Shown: positions 52,848-59,854 of the stretch, one piece after another
Layout: every line of letters starts with the position of its first letter
How positions within the stretch are numbered: position 1 is the first letter of the stretch
Assembly (NCBI RefSeq): GCF_014805625.2
Contig: NW_023998458.1
Span: forward strand, 186,001-250,000
DNA: 64,000 nt
Direction: 5' to 3'
DNA from: Glossina fuscipes
Lineage: Eukaryota > Arthropoda > Insecta > Diptera > Glossinidae
The notes under the pieces: generated by a model
What the model saw: the letters and a program-made list of their open reading frames with translations, nothing else
Databases searched by the model: none
What the model was told of the DNA's origin: nothing
Translations under genes and position numbers: made by a program

Positions 52848-55800
52848 CATAATGTCTGTTATTGGTAATAAAATAAAAAGTTACGAACACTTTTGATAAA
52901 TGAACTAAAATGTACGGATAACTGTAGTTTAGCAAATAAGCAAGAAAAAATCTCTTAAAGCCAAGTTAATTTAACTTGAAAACAATTTTGTCTCGTATTT
53001 TTCGGTCTGTTTGCAAAACTAAAACTAGAACACATACATGGAAGGAAGACAAGACAAGTATGAGGATCTACGCTTATAAACTAATGGTTACTTACCTCTC
53101 ACTTGCAGTTCGGCGGTAAAGTTCACCTTCGCTGCTGCATTACTGGCATAGCAGGTGTATTTGCCACTATGCTTTGCACTAATATCCTTGAATACCAACA
53201 ATGAAAAAAACTCTTCCTTTTTCTCGGTAATCTACGAAAATTGAAAATATTCGAGCAAATAAATAAAAAAGTCAAAAGAAAGGAGCAAAAACAGCAGATA
53301 ATAGCAAAAATGTATAGAGCTAGACATGTTTGCGAGTGTGGGTATTAGAAAATTTATATTCCCTTGGAAAACTTTTGCATCAAGTTTGATTTAGCCTTAC
53401 AATGTTTTCGTTGGCAAAAAAAATTTTTTGCAACTTTTTTTTTCATTTTACCTGTAGAGTGGTTGGTATCGACATGTCATCTTTTTTCCAACTGAAATAG
53501 ATCGGCATATCACCCGAGGATACAGCGCATGTTATTTGTGCTCTGCCGCCTTCTTGTAAATTTTTGGGAAATTTAAATGGCTCTATAACCGGAGGACCTA
53601 TAAAAGTGTTAAAAAGAGGAAGAAAAAAATTGTAAATTTCAGTTATTGTAACTTTTAAAAATTTCACTTATTACTGGAAGATAGAAACTGATAGCATTAT
53701 GAAACCATCTTACCTAAGGGAAAATTATTACATTTTCTTTGCAAAAATTGAAATTTATTAAAAAAAAATTATACTCGCGCCGAGGAAAGTGAAATGAAAT
53801 TGTCTTTGGGCATCACATTAAAGCAGACTTAACGAAAACCTCAAAAATTTTGTGACAACTTTGTGCTTGTTGTGTTAAGGGAAATTATGCTTTTATGACC
53901 CTTAGGTTCTGTTAAAAAGAAACAATTTATGAAAAAAGGGAAAGAGGTAACGAAAGAAAACTCGACCTCAAGCATCACTGTCAAAGCACCTAAGGCAAGT
54001 TAATAGTTAAGTATCACCACTTTTTTCATGTAAAAGGTCGAATTTGAAAAAATTCGTTTAAGTCTTCGGTTATCAAAGCAAAATAACTCTTGTGTTAAAG
54101 TCGTAAACTTTGAAAGCACGTTAAGCTGTATTACTAATTTGAGTTTAATAGGATAGAATTCTCATCATTCACTTGCACGTGGGCCTGTGTAATTACTTGC
54201 CCAAATGTCACTTATCTAACATTCTCCAATTTCCAAATCATATTTCCGAATTGTTGTTGTGTCATTTTCATAAAGATACACCAGTACCCAAAAATGCGAA
54301 AATTGTGGCATCAAGAATTTTAAAATTTCATATCAACTTCTTTCTATGTATGGATATGTGTAGCCTTCAGTTAGCTTAAAGCACTTGGTCTCTTCTTTTT
54401 TGTTGAAAAGTGTAAAATTCGGCATATTACTATCAGTATTAAATTCTTCTTATGCAAGCTTATAACTACGTATCGGTAAAACCAGTATAAATAATATCAA
54501 GCATAGCACCTTCAATATTTTTTCCATCTGGAAGTATTAATTTTGGCCTAAAATTTTTCGTTGACTGAGCACAACCATCAAAGATATAGTTTTCTATACG
54601 TATCTTCCAGGGAACTGAACGCTCAAAAATGTTGAGATCGTTTTTAAATTTTCATACGGATGGCATAGGCCAACTATACAAACGTGGCCCACAAGTTTAA
54701 ATGTACGAAAATAAGCTTAGTGTATTGAAAACTATAGCCACAAAATAGTCTTGAAAATTTAGCAGAAAACCTATTTGCTGACCATGCCCACCTCAAAATT
54801 TCATCCATGAACTTTAATGTCAATTTACAGGTTTCTCAATGTTTTCAGTTTTAAGAACTACAAAAAGAGATGAAAGAATAAACCGGCAGCTAGGTGGACG
54901 CACGCAGTTCAAAGATCCCCAGCATCCAATACAGCCCAATAGATAAGTAACAAAAAAATCGCTTTAATGAAAACGCGGGAGGATGCCACTACCGTCCGCT
55001 ATGTAGATTTGAAAACCCATGAACCTGAAGGAATCATTTTAAAATGCTTATTTCTCAAAACTATCTGCAGCATGAGAGCTAACTGCAGGCGTTTTGAATT
55101 TGTACTGGCTCAAGAGAAACTATGGTTATTAAAAAAAACTTAAGAAGGTTTAAGGTTATGATGCTCATTTTCCTAATCCTTGATGTTGGTGAAATTTGGA
55201 TAAGTTTGAATTGAATATAAAATAAAAAACTATTTGCCATTTTAGATCTGAATACCATATAAACATACTTTTTCACCTCTCAGCTGTACGATATCGTCAT
55301 TCTTTACAGAAATTGACAGTTGTTGTTATATAAATTACATAGAGCCTATGCATATACATAGTAATCCCAGAAAAGCCACCTTCCAATTTAAGCAAGAATA
55401 CGCCTAATACAAGTAAATCAATTCTGCGCTTCGAGTTGTAAAAATAGGTTATAGCCATCATTATCATTTTTTATAAAATAATTTCACACTTTAGTTAAAA
55501 CACAATCTTACATTGTGCTAACCTTATTATTATAATATTTAGAATAACACTTCAAACGCCATTTTACGTTCTTTTATTACTTAATTTCTTGAAAAAAAAA
55601 AAACCTTACATTTACGACGCACATTGTTCAGTGTAAGCATAACTTTGTTTAAACTAAGGCAGAGTCATTAGCATACGTTCAAGTAGAATGACAGGGTTGT
55701 TATAAGATCGTGTATTTGTATGTCAAAGCATAAGTTTTTGGTGGCATAAATAACATGATCACTTTATCATCAATTTTTTTCGCATTTCATAAATAAACAA

Positions 55801-58209
55801 CATTTATATACAACATTATTTGGAAGCGCAAAAAATAAGAGATTTAGTGTGCGTAAGTTATTTCGAATTTGCTTAGATAACAATTGTAGTTAAGTTTAGA
55901 GACTTTATTGAACTAAACGCAACATTGAATTTTCATTTTTACACCCTACACTCATATGTTCTACAGGGTATATTTAGTTCGTCCGGACGAACGTAACATC
56001 CAGAAGGGCTGAAGCTAGGCCCACCTTTCATAATGGCGATCAAATCAGAATACTTTCCTGAATCGAGCTAAACTTGTCTGTCCACGTTTTTTGTTTTCGA
56101 TCTACAAGTTGCAGTTTTTGAGATATTTTGATGAACTTTGCCACGCGGACGTGTATTGGGCTGAAGACGAATACTACTGAAAATAGGTCGAACAGTCCGT
56201 CTTTTCGACCATTCCGGAAAATGACCATTTTCAAAATTTCTTGACAGAACTCGCTGCGTAATAGTAATTCAACATTCCAAATTGGTATGAAAAATTTGGT
56301 TCGGCTGGAGCCAATTTTTTGAATTACTCGTCATATAACCATTCCTATGAAATCCGATTATGGTGAAAAGGTGTAATTTCCAGTATTTGATGATGAAAAT
56401 AAGTTCATAATAGTAAATTGAGGAAGAAATAAATCTTACCGAATTTCGACCACGTAGGTCTACTTTGTGCATACCATCACATATAAGGATTCATAGAAAA
56501 TGCAAAGTTTCATATATGGAAACGTTCTAATTGTTAATGTTTTATGATGAAAATTTGTTCATGACAGTAATTTAACACAAAAAAAAAATTGGACCGAGTT
56601 AGAACCACATTAGTCTATTTCTTGGACGCCACTTAATAAAAGTTTTCTGATGAATAGTAAGCTCTTTAGAAAAAGATTTCATTTTATAATATAAAGTCCG
56701 TACTAGCAGCTTGGCAAAAGAAGAATTCAGATTACACAGGTGTACTCTGTTGACCCTAGCATGTGTAGAGGTTGTCACAAAACTCAAGCTCTTATAAAAA
56801 GAGAAAGTCTAATTTACAGTTTTTTATGACGGAAACTAAAGAATAATACAATTTTTGAGAAGTAAACTAAGTTTACAAAATTTGAATCACGCCATGTTAT
56901 GTCTTGGGCATTGATGGAAAGTATGCCTTTTCCTGAACATAATTGTCTAATTTTTGCTTTATTATTGAGTGAATAGTTGTTCTAGGCAAAATAGTGTAGA
57001 GCAGCAGTAGTGTAGGTAAGGGCCGGCCTTGCTCGAATGGACTATTCTTAATTGCTTATATTTGAGTGAAATCCAATACATCCGCTCTCCACCAACATTG
57101 TAAGTAAGCACGGCGGAAAACGCTTGCAATGACAGTTTAAAAAAACAATTGACTGATTGTATAAATGGGCGTTCGGTCCAGAACCATCTAATGGGGAATG
57201 CAACTCTTAAGTCGATGCGGTGTCGCGATGAAGTCACTTCATAGTTAGTAGGAGAATTGAAAATTGTGGTATAGTAATGCTGGCCGGTGGAACTAAGATT
57301 GAGTGGATTCTTCAAAAACCCACGAGTTTAATCGCCAATCCGCGCTCTATTAGAATTAAGATATTTCTCAACTTGTGATAAAAACGGAAAGAAAAAGAGC
57401 AGTCTTATCGTCAATTATGCTGAATCAGAGAATACGTACCGGTATTAAATAAAATCATAACGTATTTGCGTTTTTTGAAAAAATGAACAGCCTGAGATAA
57501 CGATTGCTGTAACATCAACTATTCAACTACTTCTACTCGTATTGCTCTGAACGCACCTCGTTGTTACAGACTTATGCAGTAAACCGTATATTCAGCAATC
57601 GTTTTAAATTTATAGCAAATTCTAAAACACAATCAATGTCCCACTATATCTCATACATCATCATTCAAAACACATACGGAAAATGTATGTATGGATGGGC
57701 TTTCAATCAATTCATCAACAACATTACAATGCATAGAGCAAAAAATAAAAAAAAGTACTTACTGTTAACATTCAATTGCATGTCGCGACGAGCCTCTTCG
57801 CCAGCACGACTTTTTACAATACACGTATACATGCCCTGATCTCGAGTTGGCTCGACGTTTTTGATGACAATATAACCGCCCTGCTGTACAGGTGCCAAAG
57901 AATAATGAGAGTCTGAATGTATATAAAAGAGGAGAAGAAATGAAATTAAGTCAACAAAAAAAAAAAAAAAAAGGAATTACATCGTAGTGCATGGAAGAGT
58001 GTAAATGTATATATGTTTTTTAACATATATGATAGTTAAACTAGTGATAAAAGAATGTAAAACGATTTGTCGCTTACTTGATGTTAGTTCATGATGTCCT
58101 TTCTCCCATCTAATTTGTTCAATAGGATAGCCGGAAAATGGGCAATAGACGGTAACATCTACACCGGCAACTGCTTTCAAAGGACCGATAGCTCGCACAT
58201 ACGGAGGAC
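23866..58209 (-). CDS. Dscam-like: Dscam-family cell adhesion receptor, 3' part (21 exons)
   Basis: Type I membrane receptor of the Dscam immunoglobulin superfamily, which in flies mediates homophilic recognition in neurite patterning. The 21 exons (listed separately) add to 4,670 coding bases. In order they give Ig6-Ig9, FN1-FN4, Ig10, FN5-FN6, a transmembrane helix and a cytoplasmic tail of about 400 residues. This matches the family layout of nine Ig, four FN, one Ig and two FN. Each Ig has its Cys-Trp-Cys core (for example ISINCEAEG, AITWFKG, GYYMCQATN in Ig8). Splice phases agree across every intron. Ig1-Ig5 and the signal peptide are missing and should lie beyond 64,000. No tandem alternative Ig exons were recognised, which argues against Dscam1 and, for Ig7, against Dscam2. 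Dscam3 or Dscam4 is possible, but the paralogue cannot be fixed without a search. Confidence 0.96.
24374..24997. mobile_element. pogo-like MITE in the last Dscam intron
   Basis: The left end begins CAGTCAAGTCGCCTATAATG. The right end, reverse-complemented, begins CAGTCAAGTCTCCTATAACG, so the terminal inverted repeats are about 20 bp. The CAGT start is typical of pogo/Tigger-class elements. A CA dinucleotide flanks both ends instead of the expected TA. Subterminal blocks CGCGTTTTATGAAAATC (about 24,408) and CGCGTTATATGAAAATC (about 24,945) are direct repeats. At 624 bp without a coding frame it is non-autonomous. Confidence 0.7.
25207..25465 (-). CDS. Dscam-like: Dscam exon: cytoplasmic tail, Ser/Gln-rich
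   Basis: Encodes DMFRPDSSTESNNDQSSPVE, then GSGASGGKDNTTSSTSSSSA and a basic/Gln region (HPRNRKHQGQQQQSQIIV, SLERRLRSGSNN). It leaves in phase 2 at AACAG|GTAGTT. If that intron is retained, a TAG stop follows after one arginine codon, giving a shorter tail. Confidence 0.89.
25540..25806 (-). CDS. Dscam-like: Dscam exon: cytoplasmic tail, Gly/Ser-rich linker
   Basis: Encodes DDSTLSKSLTLVAGSQTGHT, then a low-complexity Gly/Ser/Thr stretch (SAGGTTGTTSSAGAGGG) and ESDTSISPSTEFSNMPTYRV. It is likely a disordered tail segment. Very short introns of 68 and 74 bp flank it. Phase-1 borders; donor GTGCGT. Confidence 0.9.
25875..26120 (-). CDS. Dscam-like: Dscam exon: cytoplasmic tail, YEISPYATF region
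   Basis: Encodes MYEISPYATFSVNGGRTGAP, then DYTMQFKTFGHPEGENLNAT, AYPLLPSSGFGHIKSKSSW and HKQRYYNTD. The tyrosine-rich blocks look like candidate docking sites for cytosolic adaptors, which is inference from composition only. The opening ATG is internal; the exon enters in phase 1. Acceptor ACTTAG, donor GTAAAA. Confidence 0.93.
26438..26601 (-). CDS. Dscam-like: Dscam exon: cytoplasmic tail, membrane-proximal
   Basis: Begins with GLTIKHRRTLCGP just inside the membrane and continues YESRALPTEYKED, NQQVYSASPVKTVDKANES. It enters in phase 2 after TTTCTCCAG and leaves in phase 1 at CAG|GTACGA. It follows a 5.3-kb intron. Because the phases match I infer no missing exon, though an optional in-frame exon in that intron cannot be excluded by reading alone. 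Confidence 0.9.
27230..28040 (-). repeat. Dispersed fly repeat (family A) with internal ladder
   Basis: On the minus strand it opens with ATACCACTTGCGGCACAAG and CTGTCTGTCCGTCTG. A ladder of diverged units follows; the block CAAATTACTATTATGG (plus strand) recurs near 27,259, 27,412, 27,566 and 27,711. It lies in the large intron after the membrane-span exon. A short open frame upstream overlaps its left edge and looks fortuitous. Confidence 0.7.
28690..28960 (+). repeat. Dispersed fly repeat (family A), decayed 5' part
   Basis: Retains the order of GTAGGACTATATGCAAAC, TCCGTTCGCCC, GAAATAGTGTCTTAAAGTTTG, ATTAAAAATGATTAGAATCG and CGACCACTTATTTTGAAAAG that marks the 5' third of the family. It sits close to the minus-strand copy ending at 28,040, so the two lie head to head. 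Confidence 0.5.
30433..30738 (-). pseudogene. Degenerate mariner transposase fragment (central region)
   Basis: A 101-codon open frame includes EPRTKKFRQSRSNIKMVLKV, then FFDFRDVAHLEYLPPGQAVN. This is the region between the first and second catalytic aspartates of a mariner lineage with EPRPKKARQSRSN-type sequence. The preceding residues (MISDYQ to RKQRINRTNVV) resemble the copy at 44.9 kb and may be shared family sequence. It lies in the intron between the membrane-span exon and the first tail exon of Dscam, in the same orientation as Dscam. Confidence 0.75.
31938..32253 (-). CDS. Dscam-like: Dscam exon: FN6 second half and transmembrane segment
   Basis: Encodes DIRWTVVTSDISNAEENREN, then LIFCDFLPAKWYQLRISATN, which closes FN6. 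A juxtamembrane stalk follows (TIPPPSVFPSETD), then most of the membrane helix (WFSTLIVIVIITVAMITV). The exon leaves in phase 2 at GTAAGT; the next exon supplies the last base of a valine codon and the basic stop-transfer KHRR. The predicted topology is extracellular N terminus and cytosolic C terminus. Confidence 0.95.
32254..34365 (-). other. Dscam intron within FN6 (2.1 kb)
   Basis: Holds the GTT microsatellite and AT-rich DNA. The frame at 33,690-33,875 has no recognisable domain. Confidence 0.7.
32842..32930. repeat. GTT microsatellite region
   Basis: About seven GTT triplets, then interspersed GTT and GCT triplets. It reads as CAA/AGC on the Dscam strand and lies in the FN6 intron. Confidence 0.85.
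34366..34491 (-). CDS. Dscam-like: Dscam exon: FN6, first half
   Basis: A short 126-nt exon encoding ASQAPNGNELIVTNASCVN, then LKLSAWHNGGCPIHHFSIEH and RPLG. WxNGGCPI is a conserved Dscam FN6 signature. Phase-1 borders; acceptor TTTTGCAG, donor GTAAGT. Confidence 0.93.
34661..35035 (-). CDS. Dscam-like: Dscam exon: Ig10 second half and all of FN5
   Basis: Completes Ig10 (VEGSLSGNYTCTANNLFGND) and encodes FN5 (ADSIRVSWDPPDDGGAPLQG, YSIFYRIAGETW, LKCGNQYIIKMSAHNLVG, DGVASEEINVWTKGK). Phase-1 borders. Two in-frame donors sit 6 nt apart (GTAAAG, then GTAAGT). The downstream GTAAGT is the better match and was used for the end. Confidence 0.94.
35316..35346. repeat. AAAT microsatellite
   Basis: About seven tetranucleotide units in the Ig10 intron. 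Confidence 0.9.
35690..36010 (+). repeat. Dispersed fly repeat (family A), 5' part
   Basis: Opens TATATCCTACACCACTTGCG, then GGCATACTAAGTTTG, GAAGGACTTGCGATACG, TTTGTTCGCCGGTTTGTC and GAACGCTATTGAAAATAG. It lies in the intron splitting Ig10 of Dscam, antisense to the gene. Confidence 0.7.
36558..36737 (-). CDS. Dscam-like: Dscam exon: Ig10, first half
   Basis: Encodes APARIASFSQVVRKAVGTS, the first cysteine in LVLECLAVGNPTP, the tryptophan in RARWLTRDRPV, and YEVTTDGNLKIH. Phase-1 borders; acceptor TTGTTTAG, donor GTAAGT. This is the single Ig domain inserted between FN4 and FN5, the hallmark of the Dscam layout. Confidence 0.94.
36738..40149 (-). other. Dscam intron between FN4 and Ig10 (3.4 kb)
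   Basis: AT-rich. It includes a hairpin-forming block of AAT/ATT triplets near 38,190-38,245 and short frames without domains. No repeat family was assigned. Confidence 0.65.
40150..40305 (-). CDS. Dscam-like: Dscam exon: FN4, second half
   Basis: Encodes YMVRVDENGYPVTYEARGLA, then ENQMYEFWVSASTSVGEGEP and the closing strand TSVVAQATNTR. Phase-1 borders; acceptor CATTTAG, donor GTAAGT. It completes the last FN3 domain before the isolated Ig10. Confidence 0.93.
40901..41209 (-). CDS. Dscam-like: Dscam exon: FN3 second half and FN4 first half
   Basis: Encodes IDFPAKMEVKRTSNLETYL, the FN3 core LHKATNYSLRVLAYTATGDG, and the start of FN4 (ADSILISWLPPRNRNGIITH, YTVYSREAGRKG). Phase-1 borders; donor AAAT|GTAAGT. 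A second AG 12 nt into the exon is also in frame and would drop four residues from the domain junction. Confidence 0.94.
42157..42700 (+). repeat. Dispersed repeat (family B), intronic copy
   Basis: Opens TTTTTATACCCGTCCCCCC. Further in it has GGTTTTTTGCTCATTATTC, ATAAACTATAGCAAATAAA, GGGCGATGCTGTAGCATTTG and TTGACCATGCCTACTCAATA. The same ordered blocks occur at 59.9-60.1 kb. It may be a sub-lineage of family A, since the 5' opening is similar. Confidence 0.6.
44850..45470 (+). pseudogene. Degenerate mariner transposase (central and C-terminal region)
   Basis: In several frames the plus strand gives MISDYLYLMSPYGHVARKQ, then FLVYRGFAHYEFLPPDQTVN, QQDNAPSQAAL (second catalytic Asp), RHSPDLVACYTRLFSKLKIP (third Asp site eroded) and NNCFGDWK. 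The order and motifs are those of the same mariner lineage as the 30.5-kb fragment. Frameshifts, a stop and a lost third aspartate show it is dead. It lies in the intron between the two FN3-repeat 3 exons, antisense to Dscam. Confidence 0.8.
46581..46724 (-). CDS. Dscam-like: Dscam exon: FN3, first half
   Basis: Encodes VPEAAPQHVNCTALSSQSLK, the FN3 tryptophan in ISWLEPPLQF and IIQGYKILYRPIVNQ. Phase-1 borders; acceptor AAACAG, donor GTGAGT. The next coding exon is 5.4 kb away across a repeat-rich intron. Confidence 0.93.
47151..47406 (-). CDS. Dscam-like: Dscam exon: remainder of FN2
   Basis: Starts in phase 0 with IPPRESWNGELIGYTVNCTE. It runs through the FN2 body (LRGLRKYTRYAVTVRALN, FGSGPWSAPIFGTTAEG) and ends in phase 1 at GTAAGT. 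The GPWS-type turn and the conserved tyrosines are typical of FN3 repeats. Confidence 0.94.
47407..49073 (-). other. Dscam intron within FN2 (1.7 kb)
   Basis: Contains the 48-kb mariner N-terminal fragment. The frames at 48,616-48,931 have no domain that I recognise. Confidence 0.65.
47985..48190 (+). pseudogene. Degenerate mariner-type N-terminal fragment
   Basis: Plus-strand frames give ELKRGRTDVKGERW, then NITRVYQMVLKGLQIKVKEI and TETMNKSKERRVQ. This parallels the 'rFkrGRt...en...v..mv..drr.kvreiae...iskerv' region of mariner helix-turn-helix domains. It lies in the intron between the FN1/FN2 exon and the FN2 exon of Dscam, antisense to it. Confidence 0.6.
49074..49284 (-). CDS. Dscam-like: Dscam exon: end of FN1, start of FN2
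   Basis: Completes FN1 (IVAGLTPATTFLIRMQAINE, then RSTFTDPIVLKTQEEAP) and opens FN2 (APSNVQVQTGGERELIVTWQ). It enters in phase 2 after TTTGCAG and leaves in phase 0 at GTAAGT. Confidence 0.93.
49678..50200 (-). CDS. Dscam-like: Dscam exon: Ig9 plus start of FN1
   Basis: At 523 nt this is the longest coding exon here. It holds all of Ig9 (VTVDCQAKGDEP, ITIAWTHNN, GIYKCVAENPYGRAEQ), the linker QERPDTPSN and most of FN1 (VKLSWRRPFDGNSPVLSY). FN1 carries a long loop (LKYLQSHAALNLAGGDW) compared with ordinary FN3 repeats. The acceptor is CTTAAG, an AAG rather than the usual YAG. The donor AAAAG|GTGAGT leaves phase 2; a GTAAGC a few bases earlier would put a stop codon in frame. Confidence 0.94.
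50266..50418 (-). CDS. Dscam-like: Dscam exon: Ig8, second half
   Basis: Completes Ig8: DKLNKDFKSLNMRNHSLVL, then the second cysteine in EGYYMCQATNEIGAGL and the closing strand KKVIRINVN. Phase-1 borders; donor GTAAGC. Only a 65-bp intron separates it from the Ig9 exon. Confidence 0.93.
50419..52243 (-). other. Dscam intron within Ig8 (1.8 kb)
   Basis: AT-rich except for the GC-richer island at 51,060-51,440 described separately. Confidence 0.65.
51060..51440. repeat. GC-richer island, possible LTR relic
   Basis: This stretch in the Ig8 intron stands out from its AT-rich surroundings. It contains TATATAGCGAAGCGAAG, an AATAAA-like ATAAACC, the palindrome CTCGAGCTCGAG and a perfect 8-bp stem TCGAAACG-TGT-CGTTTCGA near 51,318. 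It looks like retrotransposon leader DNA, but no TG...CA ends or target duplication could be fixed. Confidence 0.3.
52244..52363 (-). CDS. Dscam-like: Dscam exon: Ig8, first half
   Basis: Encodes VAPRWSFEPMDTAIMLGN, the first cysteine in ISINCEAEG and the tryptophan in AITWFKGQG. The borders are symmetrical phase 1 (120 nt), so skipping would keep the frame but destroy Ig8. The acceptor CACGTTTAG has a poor pyrimidine tract; the donor is GTATGT. Confidence 0.93.
52816..52844. repeat. AT microsatellite
   Basis: About fourteen uninterrupted AT units in the intron between Ig7 and Ig8. Confidence 0.9.
53096..53231 (-). CDS. Dscam-like: Dscam exon: Ig7, second half
   Basis: Starts in phase 0 (ITEKKEEFFSLLVF) and carries the second Ig cysteine in GKYTCYASNAAAKVN. 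It ends in phase 1 at GTAAGT. Joined to the previous exon it makes a complete Ig7 with normal cysteine spacing. Confidence 0.93.
53452..53597 (-). CDS. Dscam-like: Dscam exon: Ig7, first half
   Basis: Encodes PPVIEPFKFPKNLQEGGR, then the first cysteine in AQITCAVSSGDMP and the core tryptophan in IYFSWKKDD. It enters in phase 1 and leaves in phase 0 at CAG|GTAAAA. In Drosophila Dscam2 this domain is supplied by two mutually exclusive exons. Here Ig7 is split over two constitutive-looking exons and no second copy was seen in either flanking intron. Confidence 0.93.
53598..57762 (-). other. Dscam intron between Ig6 and Ig7 (4.2 kb)
   Basis: Holds the 1.1-kb family A repeat. I looked for a second Ig7 exon (Cys, Trp and Tyr-x-Cys motifs on the minus strand) and found none. 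Confidence 0.65.
55941..57055 (+). repeat. Dispersed fly repeat (family A), near full length
   Basis: 5' part: ACACCCTACACTCATATG, CAGGGTATATTTAGTTCG, AACATCCAGAAGGGCTG and TTTTTGAGATATTTTGATG. Ladder units with TTTATGATGAAAATTTGTTC lie near 56,387, 56,541 and 56,823. The 3' end has GTGTAGGTAAGGGCCGGCC. It is about 1.1 kb, in the intron between Ig6 and Ig7 of Dscam, antisense to the gene. It has no coding capacity. Confidence 0.75.
57763..57912 (-). CDS. Dscam-like: Dscam exon: Ig6, second half
   Basis: Completes Ig6 with the second cysteine in GMYTCIVKSRAGEEARRD and the linker strand MQLNVN. It is separated from the first half by a 165-bp intron. The acceptor is TACATTCAG and the donor GTAAGT; both borders are phase 1. 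A 4.2-kb intron carrying a long dispersed repeat follows. Confidence 0.93.
58078..58209 (-). CDS. Dscam-like: Dscam exon: Ig6, first half
   Basis: The exon encodes GPPYVRAIGPLKAVAGVD onwards, with the first Ig cysteine in VTVYCPFSG and the core tryptophan in QIRWEKGHH. It starts in phase 1 after an AG acceptor and ends in phase 1 at GTAAGC. The acceptor is unusual: a (TA)n microsatellite runs straight into the AG, and the pyrimidine-rich tract lies just upstream of it. This is the most 5' exon found in the window. No Ig5 exon was recognised between here and 64,000. Confidence 0.9.
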
Positions 58210-58210
58210 C

Positions 58211-58226
58211 TATATATATATATATA
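58211..58226. repeat. TA microsatellite forming the end of a Dscam intron
   Basis: Eight TA units whose last TAG, on the minus strand, is the 3' splice site of the Ig6 exon. The sequence just upstream on that strand is CT-rich. Confidence 0.85.
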
Positions 58227-59854
58227 AGAGAGACAGAGCGTAACAGAAAGGTAGATAGAGAGAATGACAGGCTTAATGAGCTTAAATATTGAATGAATGT
58301 AAGTTAAAACTACTATATGCAAAATTATTTGGCGTTTTGACATTTTGTTTTCGAAAAATGAAAATAAGAAAATATTACGTAAATTAATTGCAAATAAACT
58401 CAAAAATCCTTTTAACTCTAAAGCACACCATAAATCGCTTACAAACGTAGACAGATTTTGAAAGAGAATCCGGTTATAAAGTTTTAATATGAAACTGTAT
58501 ATGCGGTTGTGTTGAACATTCAATGATATGCATATCCCAGTAAGCTTTTGCTCATTTCGGAGGTCCTCTGTATGTCGTTGAAGCAATGACGCAATCACAT
58601 TAGAGCGCCACATTGGATTTCATGTCTGACACAAGCAATTTGCATAAATGACAGCGCACATAATAGGCTCAAAGCGTAGACCATAACAGAAGGAGAGAGA
58701 GCGAAAGAGAAAGCGATACATTCGCAGAACAACACAAAAACAATAACAACCATTAAAACGCCAAGCCTTCTTATGCATGTGCATATAGAACCAACTACGC
58801 ATCGTATTTATGCACTAATGCTTGCTTATCATTTGCATATGCCTGCGAAAAACCAAATGAACAAAAAAAAAAAAAACCAGAAAAAAACGAGAAGTAGATG
58901 CACACGCACATAATTTTATGCATACATAGGGAAATTATGCAATGCATTAATGCATGTTCATCATAATCGTATAAACATTGTATGCATCATATGGTGCGTG
59001 CATGTATCATAAAATGTATATGCACATATGCGTCTAATTATTTATATTCGATCGATCACAATGTCCGATAGTAAATAGTTAAATGTATATTGTATATAAA
59101 ATACTGTTATTTTTCATTTTTTCCTTTTTCAGTTTAATTATCATAAACTTTTATCGAATTCAAATTATGTATGAATATGTATGCATCCGGCATTTGCATT
59201 CATCGATGCCTCTCGTTTTTGCATGCGGCCGTTATTTTGTAAGTAAAAAATCCAATAATTCTAATTTGAATATAAAAAATCGTAGATACATACATAATGA
59301 GTATATGCTTTCTTCTCTATTGGTTTGGAAAGAAAGTAATTCCATATATTTTTAATTTTTCTTTCTTTTAGATATATGAATTCATAACTATTTTATACGC
59401 TGATTATTGAAAGAGTGAACTCAAAAAACAAATTCTCTGACATTTTCCGAAATTGCTTTCTTGTCAACTTTTTGTGAAATCATAATAACAATAATAGACG
59501 TGCGTGTGTTGGCGGGTATTTTCTTACTATAAATAATTCAGTCATAATCAATTAGACTTAAAATATGGACTGCAATTTTATAATTACTTGCGCTTATTAT
59601 ATGCACTATTTTCAATTAAAGGGAATTTATTTAATTTACACAAATACACACACACACACATACAGAGGCACACATAAACAATTAAAATCGAAATAAATTA
59701 TATAAGTTTCATATGCACCACAGCACGATGAGCGATACGTGTATGTGTCGATTTAAGCATGTCCGTCTCACTACCTCTCTCTCTCTCTTTCTCCCTCTTC
59801 GTCTGCATAATGTCTGTTGGTCGCAAATATTTCAAATTTGACAGAAATATTGGA
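58227..59854 (-). other. Dscam intron upstream of Ig6, proximal part
   Basis: AT-rich, with a cluster of TGCAT-containing words at 58,890-59,020 and CA/CT simple repeats near 59,640-59,790. No Ig exon recognised. Confidence 0.6.

Noticed and set aside
58119..58613. 164-codon minus-strand frame
   Set aside because: It overlaps the Ig6 exon in another frame and runs through the TA repeat; the exon reading is far better supported.
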